A DNA stretch of 7,816 nt from a candidate division CSSED10-310 bacterium (GTDB lineage: Bacteria; CSSED10-310; JAFGDC01). Location of the stretch: positions 1 to 7,816 of the forward strand of contig JAFGDC010000455.1 of assembly GCA_016932295.1 (NCBI GenBank). Direction: 5' to 3'. The translations under genes and the position numbers were made by a program. Shown here piece after piece: positions 1-6,797 of this stretch (positions are counted from its first letter, which is position 1; the number at the start of each line of letters is the position of its first letter). Under the pieces are notes generated by a model. That model was not told the origin of the DNA, ran no database searches, and worked only from the letters and a program-made list of their open reading frames with translations.

Positions 1-492
1 CCGACGCGTTCACCTACGCGCAGCCCGACGGTGACGCTGACGCCGACCCGGAGCCCGACGCTGACGCCCACTGTCAACACATCGACACCGACCCGGACGT
101 CGACGCTTACACCTACCCGCAGCCCGACGGCGACCCTGAGTCCGACCCGAACGTCCACCAGTTCGCCAACCATCCCGCCAACCAGCACTTCTTCACCGAC
201 CGCCACTCCAACCAGGACGGCAACACCAAGTCCAACGGAGACCTTCAGTCCGACGTGCAGTCCGACCCAGGAGTCGACCTATCCGCCTACCCTCGCTCCC
301 ACCATCACCTATTCAATTCCCCCAAGTTTTACGCCGACCGCGACCCTCAGCCCCACCCGGACTCCGACCTTCACGCCAGTCTCCACCATGGTTCCCACTG
401 GTCTTCCCACGGTCCACCCGACCTTCTCCGCCACTCCCAGCCCGACACCCGCGGGCAGCCCCACTCCCGCGATCTCGCCCACTCCCGGGGAT
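1..492 (+). repeat. Imperfect Thr/Pro-coding tandem repeat
   Basis: The DNA is built from recurring acg-ccg, acc-cgg and agc-ccg codon pairs that encode TPT and SPT units with Arg, Leu, Ser or Ala between them. Units near the left edge are the most regular (SPT spaced by about 10 residues), and the pattern degrades toward base 490. The period is a multiple of three, so other frames also stay open here, which produces spurious ORFs on both strands. Confidence 0.85.
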
Positions 493-849
493 CTGTATGT
501 TGAGCTGACGCTCAACAAGCGGATTTACCGGGCCGGTGATCGCTTCCATTTAACGCTGACTGTCGATAACCAGTCCGTCGCCAGGGAATTGAACACGTAC
601 GTCATTCTCGATCTGAGTGCCCTGGGCTTACCCGCGAGTTACTTTTTCTGGCCGAGCTGGTCTGTGTCGCTGGATTTTGAAACCCTCGCATACGATGGGT
701 ACACCACTACCGGGATGGACATTCTCGACTTCATCTGGCCTACCGGCGCCGGCACCGCCTACGGCCTGCGTTTCTGGGCGGCGCTCATGGATCCTGAAAC
801 GCATGAACTCGTCAGCAACGTGAACATGGCGGCCTTCGGTTTTAACTAG
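1..849 (+). CDS. Thr/Pro-rich stalk protein with C-terminal FxWPxW domain (5' partial)
   Basis: The reading frame is open from base 1, so the N-terminus and any signal peptide lie outside the window; a GTG at 31 is only an internal Val codon. About 160 residues (to about 492) are a low-complexity stalk of TPT, SPT and TPTRSPT-type units, typical of extended, often glycosylated, linkers of exported proteins. From base 493 a globular domain of 118 residues begins with LYVEL and contains [26 protein letters not shown] and a final AAFGFN before the TAG stop. The same domain ends the amidohydrolase at 2117-5854. Known: Thr/Pro linkers commonly join surface modules. Inferred: this is a secreted or surface protein whose missing N-terminal part carries the main function. 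The role of the terminal domain is unknown; binding to the envelope or export sorting are both possible. Confidence 0.85.
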   Translation, partial: PTRSPTRSPTVTLTPTRSPTLTPTVNTSTPTRTSTLTPTRSPTATLSPTRTSTSSPTIPPTSTSSPTATPTRTATPSPTETFSPTCSPTQESTYPPTLAPTITYSIPPSFTPTATLSPTRTPTFTPVSTMVPTGLPTVHPTFSATPSPTPAGSPTPAISPTPGDLYVELTLNKRIYRAGDRFHLTLTVDNQSVARELNTYVILDLSALGLPASYFFWPSWSVSLDFETLAYDGYTTTGMDILDFIWPTGAGTAYGLRFWAALMDPETHELVSNVNMAAFGFN

Positions 850-1181
850 CGGTTCACCTCGCACCGGTGCTGTCGCCGGTGGTCCTGGCCGCTTTCAGGA
901 AGCAACGGGATGGTGCCTGATAGCCAATAGATTCAGTTGTTACCGGTGTGCCGCTCGCACTCGCTGATCTTGTCTGCATCTCCCCACCTACCCGAACCTG
1001 CCCGGGGTCACTACTTGCGTCCCCTGTCGATTTAGCGCGGTGCGCGGTCGTCTTTTCCCGGTTTCGGCTTCATCACAGTACGTTCATGGTCTGGCTGTTA
1101 CGCGTGCCTTGTCCCTCGTGTCGCCACCATGCCATCGTTTCTGCGGCTTCGGTGGTAACACTTTTAGATATTGTGGCAAGT
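850..1181. other. Intergenic stretch without a credible gene
   Basis: There is no ORF here with a ribosome binding site or a protein-like composition. Short open frames, such as one from a GTG at 948, lack a Shine-Dalgarno site and give unconvincing peptides. On the + strand the segment from about 1040 to 1160 is pyrimidine-rich compared with the genes. Apart from the hairpin near 862-881 and the promoter at the right end, I see no RNA gene or repeat. An unrecognised small RNA or long leader cannot be excluded. Confidence 0.6.
862..881 (+). terminator. Possible weak hairpin after gene 1
   Basis: CACCGG at 862-867 pairs perfectly with CCGGTG at 876-881 across an 8-base loop, beginning 13 bases after the stop codon of the stalk protein. 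No T-run follows, so it is not a classical intrinsic terminator. It could stabilise the 3' end or be a chance GC-rich inverted repeat. Confidence 0.25.
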
Positions 1182-1190
1182 TGCTATACT
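1182..1190 (+). promoter_or_regulatory. Extended -10 promoter for the exonuclease gene
   Basis: TGC followed by TATACT (hexamer 1185-1190) fits the extended -10 pattern TGnTATAAT with one mismatch. No good -35 element lies 16-18 bases upstream, which is common for extended -10 promoters. Transcription would start near 1196-1199 and give a leader of about 30 bases that contains the ribosome binding site. The site probably drives the exonuclease and, by read-through across the 35-base gap, the amidohydrolase. Confidence 0.5.
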
Positions 1191-1215
1191 CTTTAATGAA
1201 CAATCGAGACAAATC

Positions 1216-1221
1216 GAGGAG
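1216..1221 (+). promoter_or_regulatory. Ribosome binding site deciding between two adjacent ATGs
   Basis: GAGGAG ends two bases before an ATG at 1224 and five bases before a second, in-frame ATG at 1227. The usual spacing of 5-9 bases favours the second ATG as the start. Confidence 0.65.
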
Positions 1222-1226
1222 TTATG

Positions 1227-2081
1227 ATGATCAGGTGCATCAACCGCGAGCTATGGGCGATCGATGCCGAGTGGGCGCCTGATGTTGCCACGGGGCGCCG
1301 GGTGTACGGCTTGGGTGAGGAGATGGCTGACGAGGATGTGCTCGCCCGCATGTTTCAGGAGGGCGGCGCCACCGAGGAAGATCCGCAGCCGTATCTTAAG
1401 ACGGTATTGTGCCGGGTGATTTCGGTGGCGGCGTTGGTGCGGAAGGTCGCTGGCACCGGGGTGACCCATCAGTTGGTGGCGTTGCCCCGCTTCGGTGATG
1501 GCCCCATGCCTGAAAAGGAACTGCTGCAGCGATTCCTGGATGGCATGGGGAAGTCCGAACCGCAGCTTGTGGGCTACAATCTGTTCAATGCCGACCTGCC
1601 CATCCTGGTGCAACGGGCCGCCGCCTGCGGCGTGGTGGCGCCGGAGTTTTGCCGGCGGCCGAACAAGCCATGGGAGGGCCGGGACTATTTTGCCCGCGGC
1701 AGTGATTGGGTGGTGGATCTCCAACTGATCTACGGCGGTTGGGGTCGTGCCGTGCCGTCGTTGCATCAGTTGGCCTGTGCCGCCAGGGTGCCGGGCAAGA
1801 TCGACACGGACGGCGCTGGTGTGGTGGATCTGTGGCGGGCGGGCGAAATGTCGCGCATCGTTGCGTACAATGAATGCGATGCCCTCACGACGTTTCTCGT
1901 CTGGCTCAAAACGGTGCGCTTTTGTGGTCAACTGCCGGCGGATCAGGCCGACGATGAGGAAGTGCGGTTGAGATCGTATGTGGAGACCCTGGTCGATGAA
2001 GGACATGGCCATCTCCGGGATTTTATCGTGAAATGGGATGCGTTGCGCGGGGAGGGGAGGGTATCGATCGGCGGCGCCTGA
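1227..2081 (+). CDS. DEDDy 3'-5' exonuclease, PolB-exo2-like
   Basis: This 284-residue protein resembles the stand-alone predicted 3'-5' exonucleases related to the proofreading domain of B-family DNA polymerases. Exonuclease motif I is AIDAEW (D13, E15). Motif II is GYNLFNADLP (N118, D123). Motif III is YNECD (Y214, D218), which makes it the DEDDy type. Between motifs II and III the stretch DLQLIYGG, SLHQLA, VPGKID and GAGVVDLW follows the family pattern, which includes a conserved GK-D-G-V block. All four acidic metal ligands are present, so it should be catalytically competent on single-stranded or frayed DNA or RNA ends in the cytoplasm; the substrate is not known. An ATG at 1224 adds one Met, but 1227 is better spaced from GAGGAG. 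There is no polymerase domain and no signal peptide. The stop lies 35 bases before the amidohydrolase start. About 60 C-terminal residues after motif III are charged and probably helical. Confidence 0.9.
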   Translation: MIRCINRELWAIDAEWAPDVATGRRVYGLGEEMADEDVLARMFQEGGATEEDPQPYLKTVLCRVISVAALVRKVAGTGVTHQLVALPRFGDGPMPEKELLQRFLDGMGKSEPQLVGYNLFNADLPILVQRAAACGVVAPEFCRRPNKPWEGRDYFARGSDWVVDLQLIYGGWGRAVPSLHQLACAARVPGKIDTDGAGVVDLWRAGEMSRIVAYNECDALTTFLVWLKTVRFCGQLPADQADDEEVRLRSYVETLVDEGHGHLRDFIVKWDALRGEGRVSIGGA

Positions 2082-2103
2082 GCCGCGGAAAAAACCGATT
2101 CAG

Positions 2104-2108
2104 GGAGG
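2104..2108 (+). promoter_or_regulatory. Ribosome binding site fixing the amidohydrolase start
   Basis: GGAGG lies eight bases before the ATG at 2117. The frame stays open upstream to an ATG at 2033 that overlaps the exonuclease gene, but only 2117 has a Shine-Dalgarno site and is directly followed by a signal peptide. Confidence 0.8.
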
Positions 2109-2116
2109 AAGATGAA

Positions 2117-5100
2117 ATGCATGCACGGATTGTTGGATTGGGCAAGGTTGGGATTTGCCTGCTGGCGGTCATGGCGTTTCATTGCAGACAGCCGGCGCAG
2201 GCTGGGAATGTGGCTGAGCAGCGGATCCGCTGCTTGTACAACGGCTGGATTCTCACCGTTGATCCCTGGCTGGCACTGGCTGACGATGATACGCAGGATC
2301 GCTGTCGCTTCTATGTACTGCATGCGGTGTTGATGGATCCAACCGACGGTGTCATCGCGGCGGTGTATCCGAGGTTGCCCGGTGCGCCCGGCGGCGGTCA
2401 GGCCGCCCAGCCGGTTTCCGCCTATCCTGAATTGACCTCGACCGATACCATGCCGCCCCCCGGCGTGACTATCGATGCCATTGTGCAGTATTGGAGGGAG
2501 GAAGGAGTCGCCGAATCCCTGTTGGCTGATTTGTCGCCGCTGGATCTGGCGGGCGCGGTGGTGACCGCGGGTCTGGCAGACGACCATTTTCATGTCACCA
2601 GTTGGTCGAAGAAGCTGCCCGCGCCCGGTGACACCTTCGGATTCTGGGCTGACGTGGGGGATCCGGCATATTACACGGATACCGAGACCTGGGAGCGGGT
2701 CTGTGTCCGCCAGGCGCTCTGGGCCATGGTTGCGGACGCGAACCGGCATCTCGCGGACAATGGCATCACCAGTATGTACATGCATGGTTTCTGGTACACA
2801 CAAATCGACGATGCTCCGGCCGGCAGCCTTACCACCGAAACCTACCTGTTCGAACCGGGTGGTGACTGCACTGTAAACACCTATAATGATATCTATCTCC
2901 TCAACCGCATTGGTCTCGGCGCCACCGCTCCCGTAGCTCCTCCGCCGGATCCCTGTAATTCGGATCCTTCGACCTGGCCGGCGGTGGATTACGAGGTTGT
3001 GCCGGTGGTGCTGGTGCATACCAGCGGCCAGGCGTGCTGGTATAACTCGAAGGTGCTCGAAGAGTTCAACTGCCACCAGCGGGATGATCTGGGCGGCAGT
3101 TTCACGGATATCGATGTGCTGACGGTCACGCCGCCGGCGCCGGAGAGTGGCGATTCGTGGGAATTCACACTGGATGCCGCCGCGCCGGGATATGCTTCTC
3201 TGGCGGCGCTGGCGCCGCCGTTCCCGGTTGACATCGTGACCGATGTGGGCAATCCGGGCGACATGCGGTATGTTCCGTTTCTGATCATCCAGGTGAATCA
3301 GGCAGCCGGCATCATATCCGGTCATCCATATTTCACCGAACTGGCCGAAGAAGCATTCGAGGATCCCGGGACGGTTGTCGTCACCCCGTTTTTCCGTTCG
3401 CTGGTGGAATGCATTACCGAGGAGGATTGGGCCGCCGCTGCTGCATATTGGGGCGAAGTGTCAGGGGATGATGCTGTCGGGTATGGCTGGTGGGATCCCG
3501 GCAATCCGCATGGCACCAACTGGTATAACGGTGCTGAACGCGGTCTCATCGAGTATTTTCATGACCCGGTGGCGGGTCTGTGGCGGCCGAGCGGTTATGC
3601 CGAGCACTATGTAATGCGGGATGCATTGTCATCTTTCGTCATCGAGACGCCCACCGTGGCGGAGTGCATGGAGCATCGCCGCCGCCTGGCCGCCTGGTGT
3701 CACCGTCATGGATTGACGGCGGTGAACGACATCATGTTTTATCGGCGGGCTTCCAATCTGCAGGAGTTCGAATCGTATGAAGCGCTGTCGTACGACCATG
3801 CCTGGGCCGGTGGCGGCGAGGTGGAAGCGCCTTTCAATCTCCGCGTGGGATTGTACTACTACATCGAAAACGCCGGAGAGGTGGGGGATGTGCTGCGGCT
3901 GGCCTGCAATGACTCCGCGGACAACGATATGGAGCGGCTCAAACCGGCGCCGGACCATCCCGAGTATCCCGGCTGGGTGCGGTGGTTGGGTTGGAAGATA
4001 CAACTGGACGGCGGAACCGGCGCCAGGACGATATGTTCCAGCGCGCTCATGCCCAAGGCGAGGATCACGGACGAGCACCTGACCCAGGATGAGGCCGGCA
4101 ATCAGCTTACGTTTTATGATCACAGCTTCGGACTCCTGACCATGTCCAATCTCCAGGAACAGGTGTTTACCAGCCGGGAGTCGGCCGGCCTGTATTGGCT
4201 GGTGCGGGAATCCGATCCTGATTCACCGTTCCACAACAGCGCTCTGGCTGAGGATTGGTCGTTTTTCAGGGAAGGGGTCACGACCTTCCTGGATCGTGTG
4301 ATCGACGAGGAAGTGCTGCGCGCCGATCTGGCGAATCTGGATCATGTCGAACTGGAAGTCTTCGGAGAACCGCCGGTGGATCAGCCAGCGGAGATGGCCG
4401 CGAAACTGGTCAACCTGGTGGACCAGATCAATGATGGATACAAGCGAACACTGGCCGCCATCGCGAAGATCTGGTTCGAGCGTTCCATGGCTGCCGCCGA
4501 CGGCGTATCCATGCCTGCCCAGACCGTGTCCCATTGCCTTGGAGACGGGGCGGTGGACTTGTGGGTGCACGGTATCAAACAGATCCGCGATGAGGTGACA
4601 TCCTTTCCGGCTGCCTGGGAGGACCTGCCGGAGCATTGGCGGACGGTGGTGCCGGAGGATGCCGACCTGTCCCTGGTGCGGACGGTTTTCGAGAACGAAC
4701 GGTTCCGGGTTGAGCACATCTTACATTTTGCCTCCAATGCCTTGGCGGATCTGATGGGAACCGGCGGGCTCAATCAGGGGGTGCCCGCGGCTTCGCGTAA
4801 TGTCGTGTTCTCGCTGCAACCTGCCTTACTGGGCCTTGACGGCCAGGCATTTCTGACGAACGGATTCCCGTACGCGCAGGAACTGTGGGAAATCTCCAAT
4901 GGCGGCTTTGCCTCCTTCTGGCGTGGGGTGCCCTGGCGACCCAGGACGCATCACGCCATGCCCTGTCCGATGTTCCTGGATCATGATATCCCGTTCACAC
5001 TGGACACCGATCCTCCTTCAGTCCGGGATCCCCGCCCGGCGATAACCATCATCGCGGCGGCGGCGCGCACTCCGGTGGAGATCGATCCCAGTGATTGGGT

Positions 5101-5854
5101 CGGTAATCTCACCGGTGAACCGGTGGTGCGGCCGCCGGATTACTACGTGGGGAAGGCATACGGACCGCTAGGTCTTACCCCGGAGTCGCCTACCAATCCC
5201 ATGCGGTTGTCGGTGGAGCAGTCATTGTGTGCCATGACCTTCTGGGGGGCTTACACGGCGCGCATGGAGGAGTCCTCCGGTTCGGTGGCGCCGGGGCGCT
5301 TCGCCGATCTGGTAATCTGGAACTACAATCCTCTAGGCATTAAGGGGCCCACCGGTCTTTCACTGGAACAACTGGGCCGGGTGCCGGCAGGTTCGGACGA
5401 TGAAGTCAGGGTTGCCACGATCAACACCTTCATCGACAAGTTCCTGCCCGCCATGACCCTGGTGGGCGCGGTGCCGGTATGGCAATGCGGAGTGCGGATC
5501 GATATGCCCCGCTACATCCGGCCCGGACAAACATTCCATGCCACCGGGTTGGTCGACAATCCGTCGGAGCCGATGGCGGATGTGCCGGTCTGTTTTGTCC
5601 TGGATGTCTTTGGCGAGTACTGGTTCTGGCCCGGCTGGATCTATCATCATCCGCCGGATGCAGTGGGCTTCGACTACTGTGCGATGGATATCGCCACCGG
5701 CACGACGGCGGTGGAGGTCATTCCGGCTTTTTCCTGGCCCGATACCGGCAATGACTCTTTGTCGGGGATTTACCTGTACGGTGCCATGCTCAACACCGAA
5801 ATGAACGATCTTTTCGGCGCCATGGCAATAGTGGAGTGGGGGTTCGGTCCCTGA
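2117..5854 (+). CDS. Exported giant YtcJ-like amidohydrolase with C-terminal FxWPxW domain
   Basis: This 1245-residue protein has a Sec signal peptide (basic start, hydrophobic residues 11-23, likely cleavage after AQA at 27-29). The catalytic part matches the metal-dependent amidohydrolase-3 (YtcJ, N-formamide deformylase-like) group: VTAGLADDHFH with H157 and H159; HTSGQACWYNS at 301-311, the usual Asn-Ser block; HGLTAVND near 531-538; K627 in WKIQLDGG, the expected carboxylated lysine; H806 in SHCLGDGAVD; H867 in VEHI; D965 in LDTDPP; and the closing VAPGRFADLVIWN near 1060-1070. All metal-ligand positions are kept, so hydrolysis of a C-N bond (amide, formamide or cyclic) is expected outside the cytoplasm; the substrate is unknown. 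Usual length is about 550-600, so long insertions separate the motifs. Oddities are Ala for the usual Pro in the PG-D-H-H block and Gln for His at 305. Residues 1126-1245 repeat the terminal domain of the stalk protein at 1-849. Confidence 0.92.
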   Translation: MHARIVGLGKVGICLLAVMAFHCRQPAQAGNVAEQRIRCLYNGWILTVDPWLALADDDTQDRCRFYVLHAVLMDPTDGVIAAVYPRLPGAPGGGQAAQPVSAYPELTSTDTMPPPGVTIDAIVQYWREEGVAESLLADLSPLDLAGAVVTAGLADDHFHVTSWSKKLPAPGDTFGFWADVGDPAYYTDTETWERVCVRQALWAMVADANRHLADNGITSMYMHGFWYTQIDDAPAGSLTTETYLFEPGGDCTVNTYNDIYLLNRIGLGATAPVAPPPDPCNSDPSTWPAVDYEVVPVVLVHTSGQACWYNSKVLEEFNCHQRDDLGGSFTDIDVLTVTPPAPESGDSWEFTLDAAAPGYASLAALAPPFPVDIVTDVGNPGDMRYVPFLIIQVNQAAGIISGHPYFTELAEEAFEDPGTVVVTPFFRSLVECITEEDWAAAAAYWGEVSGDDAVGYGWWDPGNPHGTNWYNGAERGLIEYFHDPVAGLWRPSGYAEHYVMRDALSSFVIETPTVAECMEHRRRLAAWCHRHGLTAVNDIMFYRRASNLQEFESYEALSYDHAWAGGGEVEAPFNLRVGLYYYIENAGEVGDVLRLACNDSADNDMERLKPAPDHPEYPGWVRWLGWKIQLDGGTGARTICSSALMPKARITDEHLTQDEAGNQLTFYDHSFGLLTMSNLQEQVFTSRESAGLYWLVRESDPDSPFHNSALAEDWSFFREGVTTFLDRVIDEEVLRADLANLDHVELEVFGEPPVDQPAEMAAKLVNLVDQINDGYKRTLAAIAKIWFERSMAAADGVSMPAQTVSHCLGDGAVDLWVHGIKQIRDEVTSFPAAWEDLPEHWRTVVPEDADLSLVRTVFENERFRVEHILHFASNALADLMGTGGLNQGVPAASRNVVFSLQPALLGLDGQAFLTNGFPYAQELWEISNGGFASFWRGVPWRPRTHHAMPCPMFLDHDIPFTLDTDPPSVRDPRPAITIIAAAARTPVEIDPSDWVGNLTGEPVVRPPDYYVGKAYGPLGLTPESPTNPMRLSVEQSLCAMTFWGAYTARMEESSGSVAPGRFADLVIWNYNPLGIKGPTGLSLEQLGRVPAGSDDEVRVATINTFIDKFLPAMTLVGAVPVWQCGVRIDMPRYIRPGQTFHATGLVDNPSEPMADVPVCFVLDVFGEYWFWPGWIYHHPPDAVGFDYCAMDIATGTTAVEVIPAFSWPDTGNDSLSGIYLYGAMLNTEMNDLFGAMAIVEWGFGP

Positions 5855-5867
5855 CCAAGCCCTTCAC

Positions 5868-5924
5868 TCGCCGGGTTCCGCTGGTGCCTGAAGCGACCGG
5901 CGACGACCCGCCGATGGACTTTTT
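5868..5924 (+). terminator. Overlapping inverted repeats, possible terminator or attenuator
   Basis: TCGCCGG at 5868-5874 pairs perfectly with CCGGCGA at 5897-5903 over a 22-base loop. An alternative stem, CGGCG at 5898-5902 with CGCCG at 5909-5913, uses the same central bases and is followed six bases later by TTTTT at 5920-5924. The two stems exclude each other. The element begins 14 bases after the amidohydrolase stop and ends 80 bases before the NYN start. The T-run is displaced, so terminator strength is doubtful. Confidence 0.35.
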
Positions 5925-5993
5925 CACTCACCCGTGAGACACTTGCATTGTGCCTCCGGCACCTGGAAAACTACACTCCTGTCACCACAACCG

Positions 5994-6000
5994 AAGGGAG
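5994..6000 (+). promoter_or_regulatory. Ribosome binding site of the NYN gene
   Basis: AAGGGAG sits four bases before the ATG at 6005. It supports this start over an in-frame ATG at 5948, which has no such site and would add 19 residues not typical of the family. Confidence 0.7.
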
Positions 6001-6004
6001 CGAC

Positions 6005-6748
6005 ATGGAAAAGGATCGCAACATCGCCTTACTCATCGACTGCGACAACGCCAATTACAATGCCATCGAGGGAGTCCTCAACGAATTGGCCAAGTACGGT
6101 ATCACCAATATTCGCCGCGCCTATGGCAACTGGAAGAGTTCCAATCTGAAGGGATGGGAGTCCATGCTCCATCCATTCGCCATCAAGCCGGTTCAGCAGT
6201 TCGCCTATACCCAGGGCAAGAACGCCACCGATGCGGCCATGATCATCGACGCCATGGATTTGCTTTACACCCAGGGTCTGGATGGTTTCGCCCTGATGAC
6301 CAGCGACAGCGATTTCACTCCACTGGTCATGCGTATCCTCACCAATGGAGTGAAGGTGTACGGTTTCGGCGAGAAGAAAACTCCGCTGCCGTTCGTGAAC
6401 GCCTGTTCCAGTTTCATCTACACGGAAAACCTTGAATATTCGGCCGAGACCAGCAATGAAAAACAACCCAGCAAGCGCCAGGATAACAAGAAAACCCGCA
6501 ATGAATTGCGCGGCGATGCCGGTCTCGTGAATCTGTTGCGCAACGCCGCGGAGCAGACCGCCGATGATGACGGCTGGTCATCGCTGGGCATGGTCGGGCA
6601 ATTCATCTCGAACCACACGTCATTTTCGCCACTCAATTATGGTTACAAGCGATTGAGCGAGATCGTCAGGGCAACCGAATTGTTTCATATCGACATGCGC
6701 TGCAACAACTCGGTAATGTATATCAAGGATTCCCGGGAAGCCCGGTAG
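6005..6748 (+). CDS. NYN/LabA-like putative RNase with OST-HTH (LOTUS) domain
   Basis: This is a 247-residue cytoplasmic protein. Residues 6-143 form a NYN (PIN-like, DUF88/LabA) fold: IALLIDCDNAN carries D12, D14 and N15, QGKNATDAAMIIDAMD carries D76, and MTSDSDFTPL carries D101 and D103. These acidic positions are those that bind metal in PIN-type nucleases. A charged Lys/Arg/Asn linker (about 148-168) joins an OST-HTH/LOTUS domain at about 171-242, recognised by GLVNLLRNA, DDGWSSLGMVGQ, NYGYKRLSEIV and the end VMYIKD. Known: NYN proteins are predicted or proven ribonucleases, and OST-HTH domains bind RNA, including G-rich structures. Inferred: an RNA-cleaving or RNA-regulating protein, full length with an intact site. 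By eye its codon use is less GC-rich than its neighbours, a weak hint of separate history. It lies 150 bases after the amidohydrolase and 49 bases before the SGNH gene, so its own promoter is plausible, but I see no clear one. Confidence 0.95.
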   Translation: MEKDRNIALLIDCDNANYNAIEGVLNELAKYGITNIRRAYGNWKSSNLKGWESMLHPFAIKPVQQFAYTQGKNATDAAMIIDAMDLLYTQGLDGFALMTSDSDFTPLVMRILTNGVKVYGFGEKKTPLPFVNACSSFIYTENLEYSAETSNEKQPSKRQDNKKTRNELRGDAGLVNLLRNAAEQTADDDGWSSLGMVGQFISNHTSFSPLNYGYKRLSEIVRATELFHIDMRCNNSVMYIKDSREAR

Positions 6749-6783
6749 CATGGGCCGGCGCTGGTTTCATCACCACCACCGGG

Positions 6784-6791
6784 TATAAAAT
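6784..6791 (+). promoter_or_regulatory. Possible -10 box of a leaderless promoter
   Basis: TATAAAAT stands out in GC-rich DNA in the 49-base gap before the SGNH gene. As a -10 box it would place the transcript start at about 6796-6798, on or just before the ATG at 6798, giving a leaderless mRNA. This fits the absence of a Shine-Dalgarno site there. No convincing -35 box is seen. Confidence 0.35.
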
Positions 6792-6797
6792 GATGTC

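Noticed and set aside
309..549. Overlapping open frames on both strands within the Thr/Pro repeat.
   Set aside because: They are by-products of a low-complexity repeat whose period is a multiple of three. Only the frame that leads into the FxWPxW domain is supported.
948..1196. Short open frame in the gap before the exonuclease gene.
   Set aside because: It starts at a GTG with no Shine-Dalgarno site, has no recognisable sequence, and ends within the promoter region of the next gene.
1251..2012. Minus-strand open frame of 253 codons opposite the exonuclease.
   Set aside because: The + strand holds all three exonuclease motifs with a promoter and ribosome binding site; the antisense product is His/Arg-rich and has no motif.
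2071..2094. Hairpin GCGGC/GCCGC at the exonuclease stop followed by six A residues, considered as a terminator.
   Set aside because: The stem has only five pairs and is followed by A rather than T on the + strand; on the minus strand the T-run would precede the stem. It does not fit an intrinsic terminator either way.
2033..2116. Upstream extension of the amidohydrolase to an ATG at 2033.
   Set aside because: It would overlap the exonuclease gene and add 28 charged residues before the signal peptide. The GGAGG site and signal peptide both point to 2117.
1943..3325. Long open frame on the minus strand (460 codons) opposite the exonuclease end and amidohydrolase start.
   Set aside because: The product is rich in Arg, His, Gly and Gln with no recognisable motif, as expected from the complement of a GC-rich gene. 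The + strand carries a signal peptide and the amidohydrolase HxH motif.
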